This document shows positions 7,762 to 15,504 of a stretch of DNA of 21,505 nt, one piece after another (position 1 is the first letter of the stretch; each line of letters opens with the position of its first letter). Both the position numbers and the translations under genes were made by a program. Source of the stretch: Bacteroidales bacterium UBA1077 (lineage in GTDB: Bacteria; Bacteroidota; Bacteroidia; Bacteroidales; UBA932); assembly GCA_002314195.1 (NCBI GenBank), contig DCCQ01000087.1, positions 1-21,505 on the forward strand, read 5' to 3'. The notes beneath the pieces are model-generated. The model saw only the letters and a program-made list of their open reading frames with translations, was not told the DNA's origin and ran no database searches.

Positions 7762-8433
7762 ATGAAAATTATTATGGAAGCTAACGACAACTCTATAAAA
7801 CTCTACTACAACACAGAGAGAGAAAAACTTCAGATGCCTGAATATGGCCGCATCGTCTTGAATATGGTCGAGCAGGTCAAGGCCATTCCCGACAGGGACA
7901 AAAGGAGCGAGCAGGCCAAAGCTGTTGTGCGCGTTATGGAACTGCTTAACCCACAGGTTCATACACAGGAGAACTACGAGCAGAAACTTTGGGATCATCT
8001 TTTCATGATCGCCGGCTACGATTTGGACATCGACTCCCCATATCCGGCTCCGCATCCGGATGCGATGGATGTGCCGCCGATGAATATTCCAATCAACAAG
8101 ACACCGGTACGCGCCAGTCATTACGGCCGTAACATCGAGAGCATAATCGATCTCATCGCAGGTGAGCCGGAAGGAGAAGTCAAGCGTTCGATGCTGCGCT
8201 CATTGGCCATCTACATGAGGCAGCAGTATCTTATCTGGAACAAGGACAGCGTGGCCGATGAGACCATATTCGCAGACATAGAGAAACTTTCAGGCTACAG
8301 GATTCAAGTGCCTGCTGATTTGGAGCTTACCAAAATCTCATTTGACACCAATTTTTCTCGTCCAGGTTTGAATCTGAATATGGGACCGAACCGCAGGAAT
8401 AATAAAAAGGGCAATCGTAAGAACAGAAAATAA
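7762..8433 (+). CDS. DUF4290 family protein
   Basis: A 223-residue soluble protein matching the Bacteroidota-restricted DUF4290 family: YNTEREKLQMPEYGR near the N-terminus, then NMVEQVKAIPDRDKRSEQAKAV, KLWDHLFMIAGYDLDIDSPYP, RNIESIIDLIAG and a conserved YMRQQYLIWNKDSV block. The tail (from about residue 205) is basic and rich in Asn and Lys (RRNNKKGNRKNRK), suggesting nucleic-acid or ribosome contact. No signal peptide, membrane segment or catalytic motif is seen. The start is either ATG 7762 or ATG 7774; the second leaves a more usual leader after the -7 element at 7740. Its TAA shares a base with the ftsK ATG (TAATG), so the two are translationally coupled. The function is unknown; the coupling only hints at a division or chromosome role. 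Confidence 0.9.
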   Translation: MKIIMEANDNSIKLYYNTEREKLQMPEYGRIVLNMVEQVKAIPDRDKRSEQAKAVVRVMELLNPQVHTQENYEQKLWDHLFMIAGYDLDIDSPYPAPHPDAMDVPPMNIPINKTPVRASHYGRNIESIIDLIAGEPEGEVKRSMLRSLAIYMRQQYLIWNKDSVADETIFADIEKLSGYRIQVPADLELTKISFDTNFSRPGLNLNMGPNRRNNKKGNRKNRK

Positions 8434-10844
8434 TGCTCAGGTTCTGGAGAAACATGGATGATGACGACAAGGCCAAGATGATGAAAATCACCGGGATTCT
8501 TGTCGCGTTGCTGGCAGTGTTCACATTGCTGGCGACAGTTTCCTATTTCTTCACCTGGAAGGCTGACCAGAGTTCATTGTCCTCGGCAGTGGGGGACACT
8601 ACGGTGGAGGTGAGCAACATCGCCGGGAAGATGGGTTACAGATGGGCGGACCTGCTTGTGCGCAGATGGTTCGGACTTGGCAGTCTGGCTTTTGTGGTCA
8701 TCCTCTTCGCTGTCTCTGTGCGGTTGTTGCTGCACAGGTGGCATTATTCCTTGGTCAAGACGACACTCCTTACAGTCTCCGGGGCTCTGATCTCGTCCTT
8801 TATCCTTGCGTTTGTCTCCGATCTGTCCGGGCTTGGCAACGCTTTTGGCGGCGGACTCGGCGGAGAGTGCGGCGAGTCGGTTGTGAAATGGACCTCGGTT
8901 GTTTTCGGGAATATCCTTACGGGATTCATGCTGGCTTTTCTGGTGATTGTCTGGCTGGTTCTGGCATCCAAAAGATTCTCGGACTGGCTTATGGCGCTGG
9001 GAAAGAAGAAGGCGGTGGCTGAGCCTGTCGAAGCCCCCACGCCTGTGGTTCGACAGGGCTCACCAACCGTCGGAGCTGCAAGCCGAACAGAAACATCTTC
9101 TTTGAATATTCCGGAACCGTCCATTCGGCAAGCTCAAGGAGCGGAACAATCGGTGGCTGAGCCTGTCGAAGACACTGTGGTCCGGAAGAGTCCTGCCACC
9201 ACCGAAACCACTGAACCAGCCGAAAAATCCATGGAAGTGGTCAAAGGTGAAGAACTGTCCACCGAAATCAAAACAGATCTCCCGAGAATCAATGTCCGTG
9301 ACGAGCTTCCTGATTACCGGTTTCCTTCGCTTGAACTGCTGGACTCGTATTCATCAAGCCGCAATGAGGTTTCGGATGAGGAACTGGCCAGGAACAACAC
9401 AAGGATCCGCAATGCGTTGGAGAACTATCGTATCCAGATCAACGATGTCAAGGCCATTGTCGGTCCTACGGTAACCCTTTATAAAGTCTATCCCGCCCCA
9501 GGCGTGAAGATTTCAGAGATCAAGAAACTGCAGGAAGACCTTGGCATGCATCTTCATGCCAGAGGCGTCCGTGTCGTCACACTTACGGATTCCGTCGGCA
9601 TCGAGGTGGCCAATGACAGCCCGTCGATTGTGCCCATGCGCGCCGTGCTAAACGATGACGCGTTCCGCACAAGCAAGGCCGAACTCCCAGTCGCCATAGG
9701 TTACACAATCCAGCAGAAAGTCAAAGTCTTCGATCTTGCCGATGCCCCGCACCTCCTGGTGGCCGGAGCCACCAAACAAGGCAAGTCGGTGGGCCTCAAT
9801 GCGATAGTCACATCTCTGTTGTACGCGAAGCACCCATCTGAATTGAAACTGGTGTTCATCGACCCTAAGATGGTCGAGTTTTCCGCCTACGCTCATCTGC
9901 TCAAGCACTATCTTGCCGTCCTTCCTTGCAATGACGAGAGGGAAGAGATAGACAATGCGATCGTGAAGAAGGCCGACAAGGCCGACAAGATCCTCCGTTC
10001 CCTGTGCATTGAGATGGATCAGCGTTACGAGTTGCTGAGCAAGGCCTCGGTACCAAACATAAAGACCTACAACGAGAAGTACCGCAACAGGAAGCTGTTG
10101 CCAACTGATGGACACCGCTTCCTGCCGTACATTGTCACCATCATCGATGAATATGCCGACCTGACGATGTCTGTAGGTGGCAGCGGAGACGCCAAGGCTG
10201 TGGCCCGCAGCATCACGACATCCATCATCAGGCTCGCCCAGAAGGGACGTGCCGCCGGCATTCATGTTGTTCTTGCCACCCAGAGGCCTTCCGTGGATGT
10301 CATCACGGGTCTCATCAAGACGAATTTCCCGACGCGAATAGCGTTCAGGGTTGTGTCCAGGACAGACTCCTCGACCATCCTGGATTCTCCTGGAGCCGAA
10401 AAGCTCATCGGAAAGGGAGACATGCTCTACTACGCCGGTGTCGAGATGGAGCGTGTCCAGTGCGCCTACATCGACAGCGAGGAGATCAACAGGCTCACTG
10501 AATATATCGGTTCACAAGACGGATACAAAAAGAGTTTCAACACTCCGTATTACCTTCCGCCTGTCGATGACGACACCGAGGAGGGATCGGGTGGCATGGT
10601 GGACATGACAAAACTTGACGAGCGTTTTGACGAGGCCGCAAAACTGGTGGTCATGAGCCAGAGAGGTTCCACATCAGACCTTCAGAGACGTCTCGGCATG
10701 GGCTATGCCAAGGCTGGCCGTGTCATGGATCAGTTGCAGGCCGCCGGCATCGTTGGCCCTCAGGAAGGCTCGAAGCCGCGTCAGGTACTGGTTTCCAGTC
10801 TGGATGAGTTGGATCAGATCATAGCCGCCTACAAGAATCAGTAA
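8433..10844 (+). CDS. ftsK: DNA translocase FtsK/SpoIIIE family
   Basis: An 803-residue septal DNA pump that clears and aligns the chromosome terminus at division. There are four predicted membrane helices (about residues 17-40, 77-97, 105-128, 155-180), then a charged linker (~190-290), then the motor. Walker A is GATKQGKS (445-452) and Walker B includes D572-E573 (IIDEYAD). The conserved block HVVLATQRPSVDVITGLIK follows. The C-terminal gamma winged helix (~730-795, SQRGSTSDLQRRLGMGYAKAGRVMD) is the part that reads orientation sequences and contacts XerD in E. coli. ATG overlaps the DUF4290 stop by one base. Odd feature: the linker contains several copies of a REP-like repeat, two of them encoding VAEPVE in the same frame. 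The next gene is lolA-like, as downstream of ftsK in E. coli. Confidence 0.96.
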   Translation: MLRFWRNMDDDDKAKMMKITGILVALLAVFTLLATVSYFFTWKADQSSLSSAVGDTTVEVSNIAGKMGYRWADLLVRRWFGLGSLAFVVILFAVSVRLLLHRWHYSLVKTTLLTVSGALISSFILAFVSDLSGLGNAFGGGLGGECGESVVKWTSVVFGNILTGFMLAFLVIVWLVLASKRFSDWLMALGKKKAVAEPVEAPTPVVRQGSPTVGAASRTETSSLNIPEPSIRQAQGAEQSVAEPVEDTVVRKSPATTETTEPAEKSMEVVKGEELSTEIKTDLPRINVRDELPDYRFPSLELLDSYSSSRNEVSDEELARNNTRIRNALENYRIQINDVKAIVGPTVTLYKVYPAPGVKISEIKKLQEDLGMHLHARGVRVVTLTDSVGIEVANDSPSIVPMRAVLNDDAFRTSKAELPVAIGYTIQQKVKVFDLADAPHLLVAGATKQGKSVGLNAIVTSLLYAKHPSELKLVFIDPKMVEFSAYAHLLKHYLAVLPCNDEREEIDNAIVKKADKADKILRSLCIEMDQRYELLSKASVPNIKTYNEKYRNRKLLPTDGHRFLPYIVTIIDEYADLTMSVGGSGDAKAVARSITTSIIRLAQKGRAAGIHVVLATQRPSVDVITGLIKTNFPTRIAFRVVSRTDSSTILDSPGAEKLIGKGDMLYYAGVEMERVQCAYIDSEEINRLTEYIGSQDGYKKSFNTPYYLPPVDDDTEEGSGGMVDMTKLDERFDEAAKLVVMSQRGSTSDLQRRLGMGYAKAGRVMDQLQAAGIVGPQEGSKPRQVLVSSLDELDQIIAAYKNQ
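9013..9068. repeat. REP-like repeat pair inside ftsK (first cluster)
   Basis: The forward copy CGGTGGCTGAGCCTGTCGAA begins at 9013 and continues with G (to 9033). An inverted, slightly diverged copy (GGTTCGACAGGGCTCACC and on) spans 9047-9068. Together they encode AVAEPVEAPTPVVRQGSPT in the linker. Confidence 0.85.
9122..9171. repeat. REP-like repeat pair inside ftsK (second cluster)
   Basis: A degenerate inverted copy, ATTCGGCAAGCTCAAGGAG, lies at 9123-9140. A forward copy at 9151-9171 is identical over 21 bases to 9013-9033 and is read in the same frame (SVAEPVED). The intervening 80-odd bases are unrelated linker sequence. Confidence 0.82.
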
Positions 10845-10884
10845 TCCGCCGCAAGGCATGACTTGTGCAGACGCACGTAAAAGT

Positions 10885-11538
10885 ATGAGAACAATCACAA
10901 AGATATTCATTGCCGCCGCAGTGGCTCTTTTTGCGCTGCCGCAGGCTTCGTTCGCCAAGAGTAAGACGCTTGACGCTTTTGTAAGCAAGATCTCAGCCTC
11001 GCTGGTTTCGTTTGATTATTCCTTCACAATGCCGACAAAGAAGGCTAAAATGACCGGGAACGGAAACGTTAAGGTTCAAGGGAATTCATTCCATGTGGAT
11101 GGAAACGGACTTGAGATCTGGTGCGACGGAAAGACCCGTTGGACGATTGACAGGGTTTCGGAAGAGGCTTTGATTGAATTAGTTGACGATTCGTACGACA
11201 ATTATGCGACCAACCCCGCCCTTATGATTGCCTCTATCGACAACGCCTTCAAGGAAATCTCTTTCGGGAGTTCAAAATTTGGTGGAAAAGTCGTGGACAC
11301 ATCCGTACTCACGCCGGTCAGCAAAGGTAAAGGATCAATGGACATATCAGGGCTTAAACTCTTTTTCAAGAGCGGAACAACGAATTTGATAGGCGCTGAG
11401 GTCACTCTGAATGATGGCTCCGTGTCAGACTTTGCGATAACGAACATGAGGTTCGAAGATGCTGGAAAATCAAAAGAGTCTTTCCGATTCAACGAAAAGA
11501 CTCTCGATTCTTCTTATGTCATTACTGATCTGCGTTAG
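10885..11538 (+). CDS. LolA-like outer-membrane lipoprotein carrier
   Basis: A 217-residue periplasmic protein. The start at ATG 10885 gives a clean Sec signal peptide, MRTITKIFIAAAVALFALPQ then ASFA, with probable cleavage after A24 and no lipobox cysteine. The mature part has the LolA-type sheet pattern: LDAFVSKISASLVSFDYSFTMP at the start, GNVKVQGNSFHVDGNGLEIWCDGKTRWTID in the middle, and alternating strands to the end. This suits the Bacteroidota LolA-like family, which carries mature lipoproteins from the inner to the outer membrane. A longer start at 10858 would place non-signal residues before the signal and is unlikely. It lies 40 bases after ftsK, in the same order as E. coli ftsK-lolA. 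Family sequence identity is low, so the call leans on pattern and context. Confidence 0.8.
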   Translation: MRTITKIFIAAAVALFALPQASFAKSKTLDAFVSKISASLVSFDYSFTMPTKKAKMTGNGNVKVQGNSFHVDGNGLEIWCDGKTRWTIDRVSEEALIELVDDSYDNYATNPALMIASIDNAFKEISFGSSKFGGKVVDTSVLTPVSKGKGSMDISGLKLFFKSGTTNLIGAEVTLNDGSVSDFAITNMRFEDAGKSKESFRFNEKTLDSSYVITDLR

Positions 11539-11585
11539 GCTAATCACTTTGATTTGCTTAAAGCCGGACTAGATATAAATCTCTC

Positions 11586-12611
11586 TTAGTCTTTGATGCA
11601 TCTGACAGAAGCCCTGAAAGATTTCTTGTCTCTCGCACCGACAAGCACGTCGTTCTGTTTTACATAAATGTACCTGCAGAATCCATAGTCTTCAGAATCT
11701 GATGTTGATGTCCACAGCATGGCATAACTGTTGAGACCTGTGAATTTCGGAGAACTGCCGGAATCATTTGCGTAACCTACAGGAAGGACCGAAAATCCGC
11801 TCTTGTTGGTGATCTTTACCTGCGGCCAGTATTCCCACATCCTTGTGCCGAGGAATCTGGCGTCAACCATCAGGCCTCCGGCGACATTTGTGAACGTCTC
11901 CTTTTCCGCGAATGCGGTCCCGGCCGGAGCGAGCGCGTTGGCCATCTCCACAAACTCCTTTTCAGAAGGCAGGTGCCATCCTTCAGGGCAGGCGTTGACA
12001 GCTTCGTTCCAAGTGTAGTAACGGCCGAAGATTGCGTCCATGGCCTCGCTGTTCTCGTATGATACACCTGAACCGGAGTAATAGAGGTTGTTCTTCATCC
12101 ACGTTTTACCGTTGAATGTGGTCGTGTAATAGGAACCGCCGTCCCTTGGATCGGTGAACTTCGTGTCCTTGCTTGTGTAGGCTCCGGTCACTGTGGAGTC
12201 AAGCGCGGGATCAACCACGCTGAACGAGGCCGTGTTTGATTTGGTGTAGTAGCCGTTCGCGAACGCCACGCAGCTGACAGTGAATGTGCCGACCTTGGAC
12301 GGAACGGTAAATTTGAATGTTCCGTCGCCGCTCTTGTCGGTTTCTGCCTTGGTCGTGTCCTTGGCTGATTCCCATGATCTTGACCAATAGTAACCCACAT
12401 CTTCGGCCAGTCCTGTACCTGGATGGGTGATTCCGCTCGGGGTCAGACTGAAGGCGTCACCTTTCCGCACGTAAGTCGGCACGGATGACGAGAAGACCAG
12501 CGTTCCGCTGACGTAGTCTTTCGTGGTGGTGCTATCCTTATCCTTTTTGCAGGATGGCAGGGCAAACATCGCCGCGGACAATCCTGTTAAAATAATGTTT
12601 CTTATCTTCAT
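11586..12611 (-). CDS. FISUMP-domain lipoprotein
   Basis: A 341-residue predicted surface or periplasmic lipoprotein. From ATG 12611 the signal is MKIRNIILTGLSAAMFALPSC with lipidation at C21, followed by a Lys/Asp/Thr-rich tether. Residues ~30-135 look like an Ig-like or PKD-like beta domain (FTVPSKVGTFTVSCVAFANGYYT). Residues ~154-341 form the Fibrobacter succinogenes major paralogous (FISUMP) domain: TTTFNGKTWMKNNLYY, RYYTWNEAVNACPEGWHLPS (GWHLPS at 211-216), and a closing VRCIKD. The in-frame ATG at 12641 would put ten polar residues before the signal, and a near-consensus -7 word GATATTTG (minus strand, 12637-12630) lies between the two ATGs, so 12611 is preferred. The FISUMP role is not established; adhesion or carbohydrate contact is a guess. 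It stands alone, convergent with lolA. Confidence 0.87.
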   Translation of the reverse strand: MKIRNIILTGLSAAMFALPSCKKDKDSTTTKDYVSGTLVFSSSVPTYVRKGDAFSLTPSGITHPGTGLAEDVGYYWSRSWESAKDTTKAETDKSGDGTFKFTVPSKVGTFTVSCVAFANGYYTKSNTASFSVVDPALDSTVTGAYTSKDTKFTDPRDGGSYYTTTFNGKTWMKNNLYYSGSGVSYENSEAMDAIFGRYYTWNEAVNACPEGWHLPSEKEFVEMANALAPAGTAFAEKETFTNVAGGLMVDARFLGTRMWEYWPQVKITNKSGFSVLPVGYANDSGSSPKFTGLNSYAMLWTSTSDSEDYGFCRYIYVKQNDVLVGARDKKSFRASVRCIKD

Positions 12612-12725
12612 CTTTCTTGATTGAGAATACAAATATCGCATAAAAAACGCAAAAACGGTAGCCCTTGAGCAAAAACTAGTCCAATGATGCCCGATAATTG
12701 AATCTAAATGCCTATAATTGCAAAG

Positions 12726-13757
12726 ATGAAAGCTATTTTAAGAATATTCAGAAGCATGCCTGTGTGCTTTGTCGCTTTTCTGGCAGTGGCATCCTGCGAC
12801 AAGAAGGCCGGTTATCAGGAATTGACGGGTTATGCCCAGGGTGGAACATATTCGGTGAAATTCAATCATGACGGTGTCAAGGCCGGCATGAGTGAGATAA
12901 AGAGGGCAGTGGATTCCATACTGACATTGGTCGACACGACCTTGTCCGGTTACAACAAAGGCTCTCAGCTGAGCCGTTTCAACGCCGGGAAGCCGGTGAC
13001 TCCCAACGAGATGTTCAAGGAGATATTCACAGCCTCGAAGAGGCTTTATGACGAGACCGGCGGGGCGCTGGACATGGCATCCGGGGCACTGTATGATGTT
13101 TGGGGGTTTGGCTTCACGAATGATTCTTTGCCGACTGATGCTGTCGTGGACAGTCTCAAGGTGGTCTGCGGGATGGACAAATTTGACATGAATATGTCCC
13201 CTCTCGTCCCGGGAATATGCCCGAAATTGAATTTCAATGCCATCGCACAAGGCTACACTTGCGACAAGATCGCTGAATATCTCCACTCACTCGGAGTCAA
13301 GGACATGCTTGTGAACATCGGCGAGATCTATTGCGAAGGTCTCAATCCTTCAGGCAAACCGTGGACAATAGGGGTGGACATGCCGGTGGACGGGAACATG
13401 GAGCTTGGCGGCCAAGGCCTTGTCGGAAAATGGCAGGGGAACGGAAGCGGATGCGGGGTCGTGACTTCAGGCAACTACCGAAAGTTCTATGTGAAAGACG
13501 GGCGGAAATATTCACACACCATAGATCCGAGGACGGGATATCCCGTGAACCATACCTTGCTCAGCGCCACGATTGTCGCTCCGGATGCCACCATGGCCGA
13601 TGCGTACGCTACATATTGTATGGTGATAGGACTTGACGAGGCGAAGCGTTTCATCGAGTCTCTGGATGAACTTGAGGGATATCTTGTGTATGATGATGGC
13701 GGATCGATGTCGGAGTGGGCTTCTTCTGGCTTCAATCTTGTAAGGGATAGCCGATAG
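12726..13757 (+). CDS. apbE: FAD:protein FMN transferase (ApbE) lipoprotein
   Basis: A 343-residue membrane-anchored enzyme that transfers FMN from FAD to Thr/Ser of target proteins such as NqrB/NqrC or RnfD/RnfG, with Mg2+. ATG 12726 gives the signal MKAILRIFRSMPVCFVAF then LAVASC, with lipidation at C24. Family motifs follow in order: YAQGGTYSVKF, GSQLSRFN, GGALDMASGALYDVWGFG, LNFNAIAQGYTCDKIAEYL, MLVNIGEIYCEG, GVVTSGNYRKFY, RKYSHTIDPRTGYPVNH and DATMADAYATYCMVIG, the last carrying the metal-binding Asp residues. ATG 12708 is in frame but would add residues before the signal. The next gene, a small lipoprotein, begins 11 bases after the stop and is probably co-transcribed. No flavoprotein target is encoded in the window. 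Confidence 0.95.
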   Translation: MKAILRIFRSMPVCFVAFLAVASCDKKAGYQELTGYAQGGTYSVKFNHDGVKAGMSEIKRAVDSILTLVDTTLSGYNKGSQLSRFNAGKPVTPNEMFKEIFTASKRLYDETGGALDMASGALYDVWGFGFTNDSLPTDAVVDSLKVVCGMDKFDMNMSPLVPGICPKLNFNAIAQGYTCDKIAEYLHSLGVKDMLVNIGEIYCEGLNPSGKPWTIGVDMPVDGNMELGGQGLVGKWQGNGSGCGVVTSGNYRKFYVKDGRKYSHTIDPRTGYPVNHTLLSATIVAPDATMADAYATYCMVIGLDEAKRFIESLDELEGYLVYDDGGSMSEWASSGFNLVRDSR

Positions 13758-13768
13758 ATTATTTCGGA

Positions 13769-14176
13769 ATGAAGACACTGCTCAAAGAATCATCGTTCGT
13801 TCTGGCCGCCGCTCTTTCGGTGGCCACCGGTTGCAGCACCATCAGCAGGACCGAGAAGCAGCTGGCCAGGGTTGATTCGTTTGATTCCCCGGACATCCCT
13901 GCGATAGGGGAGAGGCCTCCGCTCAGGCCGCGTCAGGCCGGACTGGCATATTCCCCGAACACTCTGATCATCTATTATGACGAGGGAATAGGTGATGGCC
14001 CGCTGAAGAAGGCTGTCTCTAAATATAATGCTGAAGTCGTTTATGACTACAGCATCATCAGCGCGCTGACAATACGTATTCCTGACGGCAAGACCCTGGA
14101 GGATGCCACCAAGTATTTCAAAAAGATTAAAGGTGTGGTGGAGGTCTCAAAGAACTCCAATTATGTCATTGATTGA
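13769..14176 (+). CDS. Small lipoprotein resembling a subtilase prodomain (I9/fervidolysin-like)
   Basis: A 135-residue protein with a lipoprotein signal (MKTLLKESSFVLAAALSVATGC, lipidation at C22), a Pro/Arg-rich spacer (~40-60) and one small domain (~62-134): TLIIYYDEGIGDGPLKKAVS, AEVVYDYSIISALTIRIPDG, LEDATKYFKKIKGVVEVSKN, SNYVID. The order strand, helix, strand, strand, helix, 'GV-E-V--N-YV' matches the pattern of subtilase N-terminal prodomains and free I9-type inhibitors. No protease domain follows; the reading frame ends there. It could be a membrane-tethered protease inhibitor or a folding helper, or an unrelated ferredoxin-like fold. This is a resemblance by eye, not a database hit. 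Its last 30 bases overlap the end of truB on the other strand. Confidence 0.7.
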   Translation: MKTLLKESSFVLAAALSVATGCSTISRTEKQLARVDSFDSPDIPAIGERPPLRPRQAGLAYSPNTLIIYYDEGIGDGPLKKAVSKYNAEVVYDYSIISALTIRIPDGKTLEDATKYFKKIKGVVEVSKNSNYVID

Positions 14177-15028
14177 AAGGCTGTCTTCGACGGCGAACCC
14201 TCCTGATCCGGTACGTTTCAGCGAGTTTAGATGCGCACCGGTGCCGAGCGCTTCTCCCAAGTCGCGCGCCAAGGCTCTGATGTAGGTTCCTTTGCTGCAC
14301 GCCACGCGTATCTCCGCCAGAGGCAGATGCAGGGCGGAAGTGTCCACTACGCTGATGCGCGGATTCGGCCTCAGCCCGTCATTCTGGACTTCGGCTTCCT
14401 TGCCGTCCGGAAAATACGACAGCAATTCCATTTCGGAAATATTTATGACCTGCTTGTTCAGAGTTTCCGCCACAGTGTGGTCGAAACCGGTCATCACATC
14501 GGTCTTCTCCTTGTGAGCCTCCCGGTATTGTTTTCTGGCCAGTTCGTAGGCGCGGACACCATCGACTGACTTGGCTGAAAAAAGAGGCGCTATCTGCTCC
14601 TGCTCGCCAAGGAACCGAGGCAAAATCCCGCGGACGGATTCTTCCGAGACCCCGTCTGTGGGATATTCCTGATCGATCGCTTTTTCCAGATCATAGGAAG
14701 GGGTAGTGGCTCCGAACGAGATTCCGGCGACATATTCCTTCCCCTCCTTCTGAAGAGCCTCGGCCAACTTGGTCGCCTTGCCTATGCAGACGAGCAGCAC
14801 ACCGGTCGCAAGCGGATCAAGCGTTCCGGCGTGGCCGACCTTAAGGTTTTTCTTGTGAAAATGCCTGCAAGCCGCCCATTTCACCTTACGGATGACATCG
14901 GCGGAGGTCCAACGGTATGGCTTGTCGATGGGAATTATGATACCTTCAGGGTAATCCTCGATGCTCTCAGAGAGTCTGGAATTACCCGAAAGAAAGTTCT
15001 TGTCAACTATTAACGCTTTTATTTCCAA
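14147..15028 (-). CDS. truB: tRNA pseudouridine synthase B
   Basis: Converts U55 of the tRNA T-loop to pseudouridine. The start is uncertain: no ATG lies in frame between the end of rpiB and the catalytic core. TTG at 15028 (29 bases after the rpiB stop) gives 293 residues; TTG 15067 would overlap rpiB. In the 293-residue numbering, the core starts at EGIIIPIDKPYRWTSADVIRKV, the catalytic aspartate is D71 in KVGHAGTLDPLATGVL, and the C-terminal signature is CSKGTYIRALARDLGEALGTGAHLNSLKR. The long in-frame extension to ATG 15238 is frame-shifted rpiB sequence and should not be annotated. It is the last gene of the cvpA-tsaB-rpiB-truB operon. Its stop lies inside the convergent small lipoprotein gene, with no terminator between them. 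Confidence 0.92.
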   Translation of the reverse strand: MEIKALIVDKNFLSGNSRLSESIEDYPEGIIIPIDKPYRWTSADVIRKVKWAACRHFHKKNLKVGHAGTLDPLATGVLLVCIGKATKLAEALQKEGKEYVAGISFGATTPSYDLEKAIDQEYPTDGVSEESVRGILPRFLGEQEQIAPLFSAKSVDGVRAYELARKQYREAHKEKTDVMTGFDHTVAETLNKQVINISEMELLSYFPDGKEAEVQNDGLRPNPRISVVDTSALHLPLAEIRVACSKGTYIRALARDLGEALGTGAHLNSLKRTGSGGFAVEDSLSINDIIGVL

Positions 15029-15057
15029 GTGTTTGTCTTGTAGGGTGCCTGTTTCCT

Positions 15058-15492
15058 TTACTTGCAAAGCGGAATCTTTTCTATTCGGCGCTCGTGGCGA
15101 CCGCCTTCGAATTCGGTCTCCAGCCATTTGTTCACAATGGAGGTCACCATCTGGTAGGAGATGAAGCGTGCCGGCATAACGATCACGTTCGCCTTGTTGT
15201 GAGCCTTCGCAAGACGGGCGATCTCTGTTCCCCAGCAAAGGGCAGCGCGCACTTTCTGATGTTTGTTCAAAGTGATGGCCATGCCGTTTCCTGTGCCGCA
15301 GAACGCCACTCCGAGCTCGACATCCCCGTTGTCGATGGCGGTGCCGAGTGGATGAGCGAAGTCGGAGTAGTCGCAGCTTTCCGCTGAATGTGTCCCATAA
15401 TCAATGACCTCGTAACCCTTTTTCTTGAGCAGTTCCGCGATCTTCCCTTTGTACTCGAATCCAGCGTGGTCGCTGGCAACACCGATTTTCAT
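15058..15492 (-). CDS. rpiB: Ribose-5-phosphate isomerase B
   Basis: A 144-residue enzyme interconverting ribose 5-phosphate and ribulose 5-phosphate in the non-oxidative pentose phosphate pathway. Family residues are in place: D8-H9 in GVASDHAG, catalytic C65 in GVAFCGTGNGM, H98 in KAHNKANV, R109 in MPAR, and R132 with R136 in GGRHERR. The length is normal. It starts 12 bases after the tsaB stop and is followed by truB after a 29-base gap, so it sits in the middle of the operon. Sequence alone does not exclude activity on allose 6-phosphate, which some RpiB homologues also use. Confidence 0.95.
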   Translation of the reverse strand: MKIGVASDHAGFEYKGKIAELLKKKGYEVIDYGTHSAESCDYSDFAHPLGTAIDNGDVELGVAFCGTGNGMAITLNKHQKVRAALCWGTEIARLAKAHNKANVIVMPARFISYQMVTSIVNKWLETEFEGGRHERRIEKIPLCK

Positions 15493-15504
15493 AATATTCC
15501 TGAT

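Noticed and set aside
11539..11585. Terminator between lolA-like gene and the FISUMP lipoprotein gene
   Set aside because: Only a weak GGCT/AGCC pairing is visible, without a stable stem or T tract on either strand.
15029..15238. N-terminal extension of truB to ATG 15238
   Set aside because: The extra 70 residues are rpiB sequence in another frame and unrelated to any TruB N-terminus.
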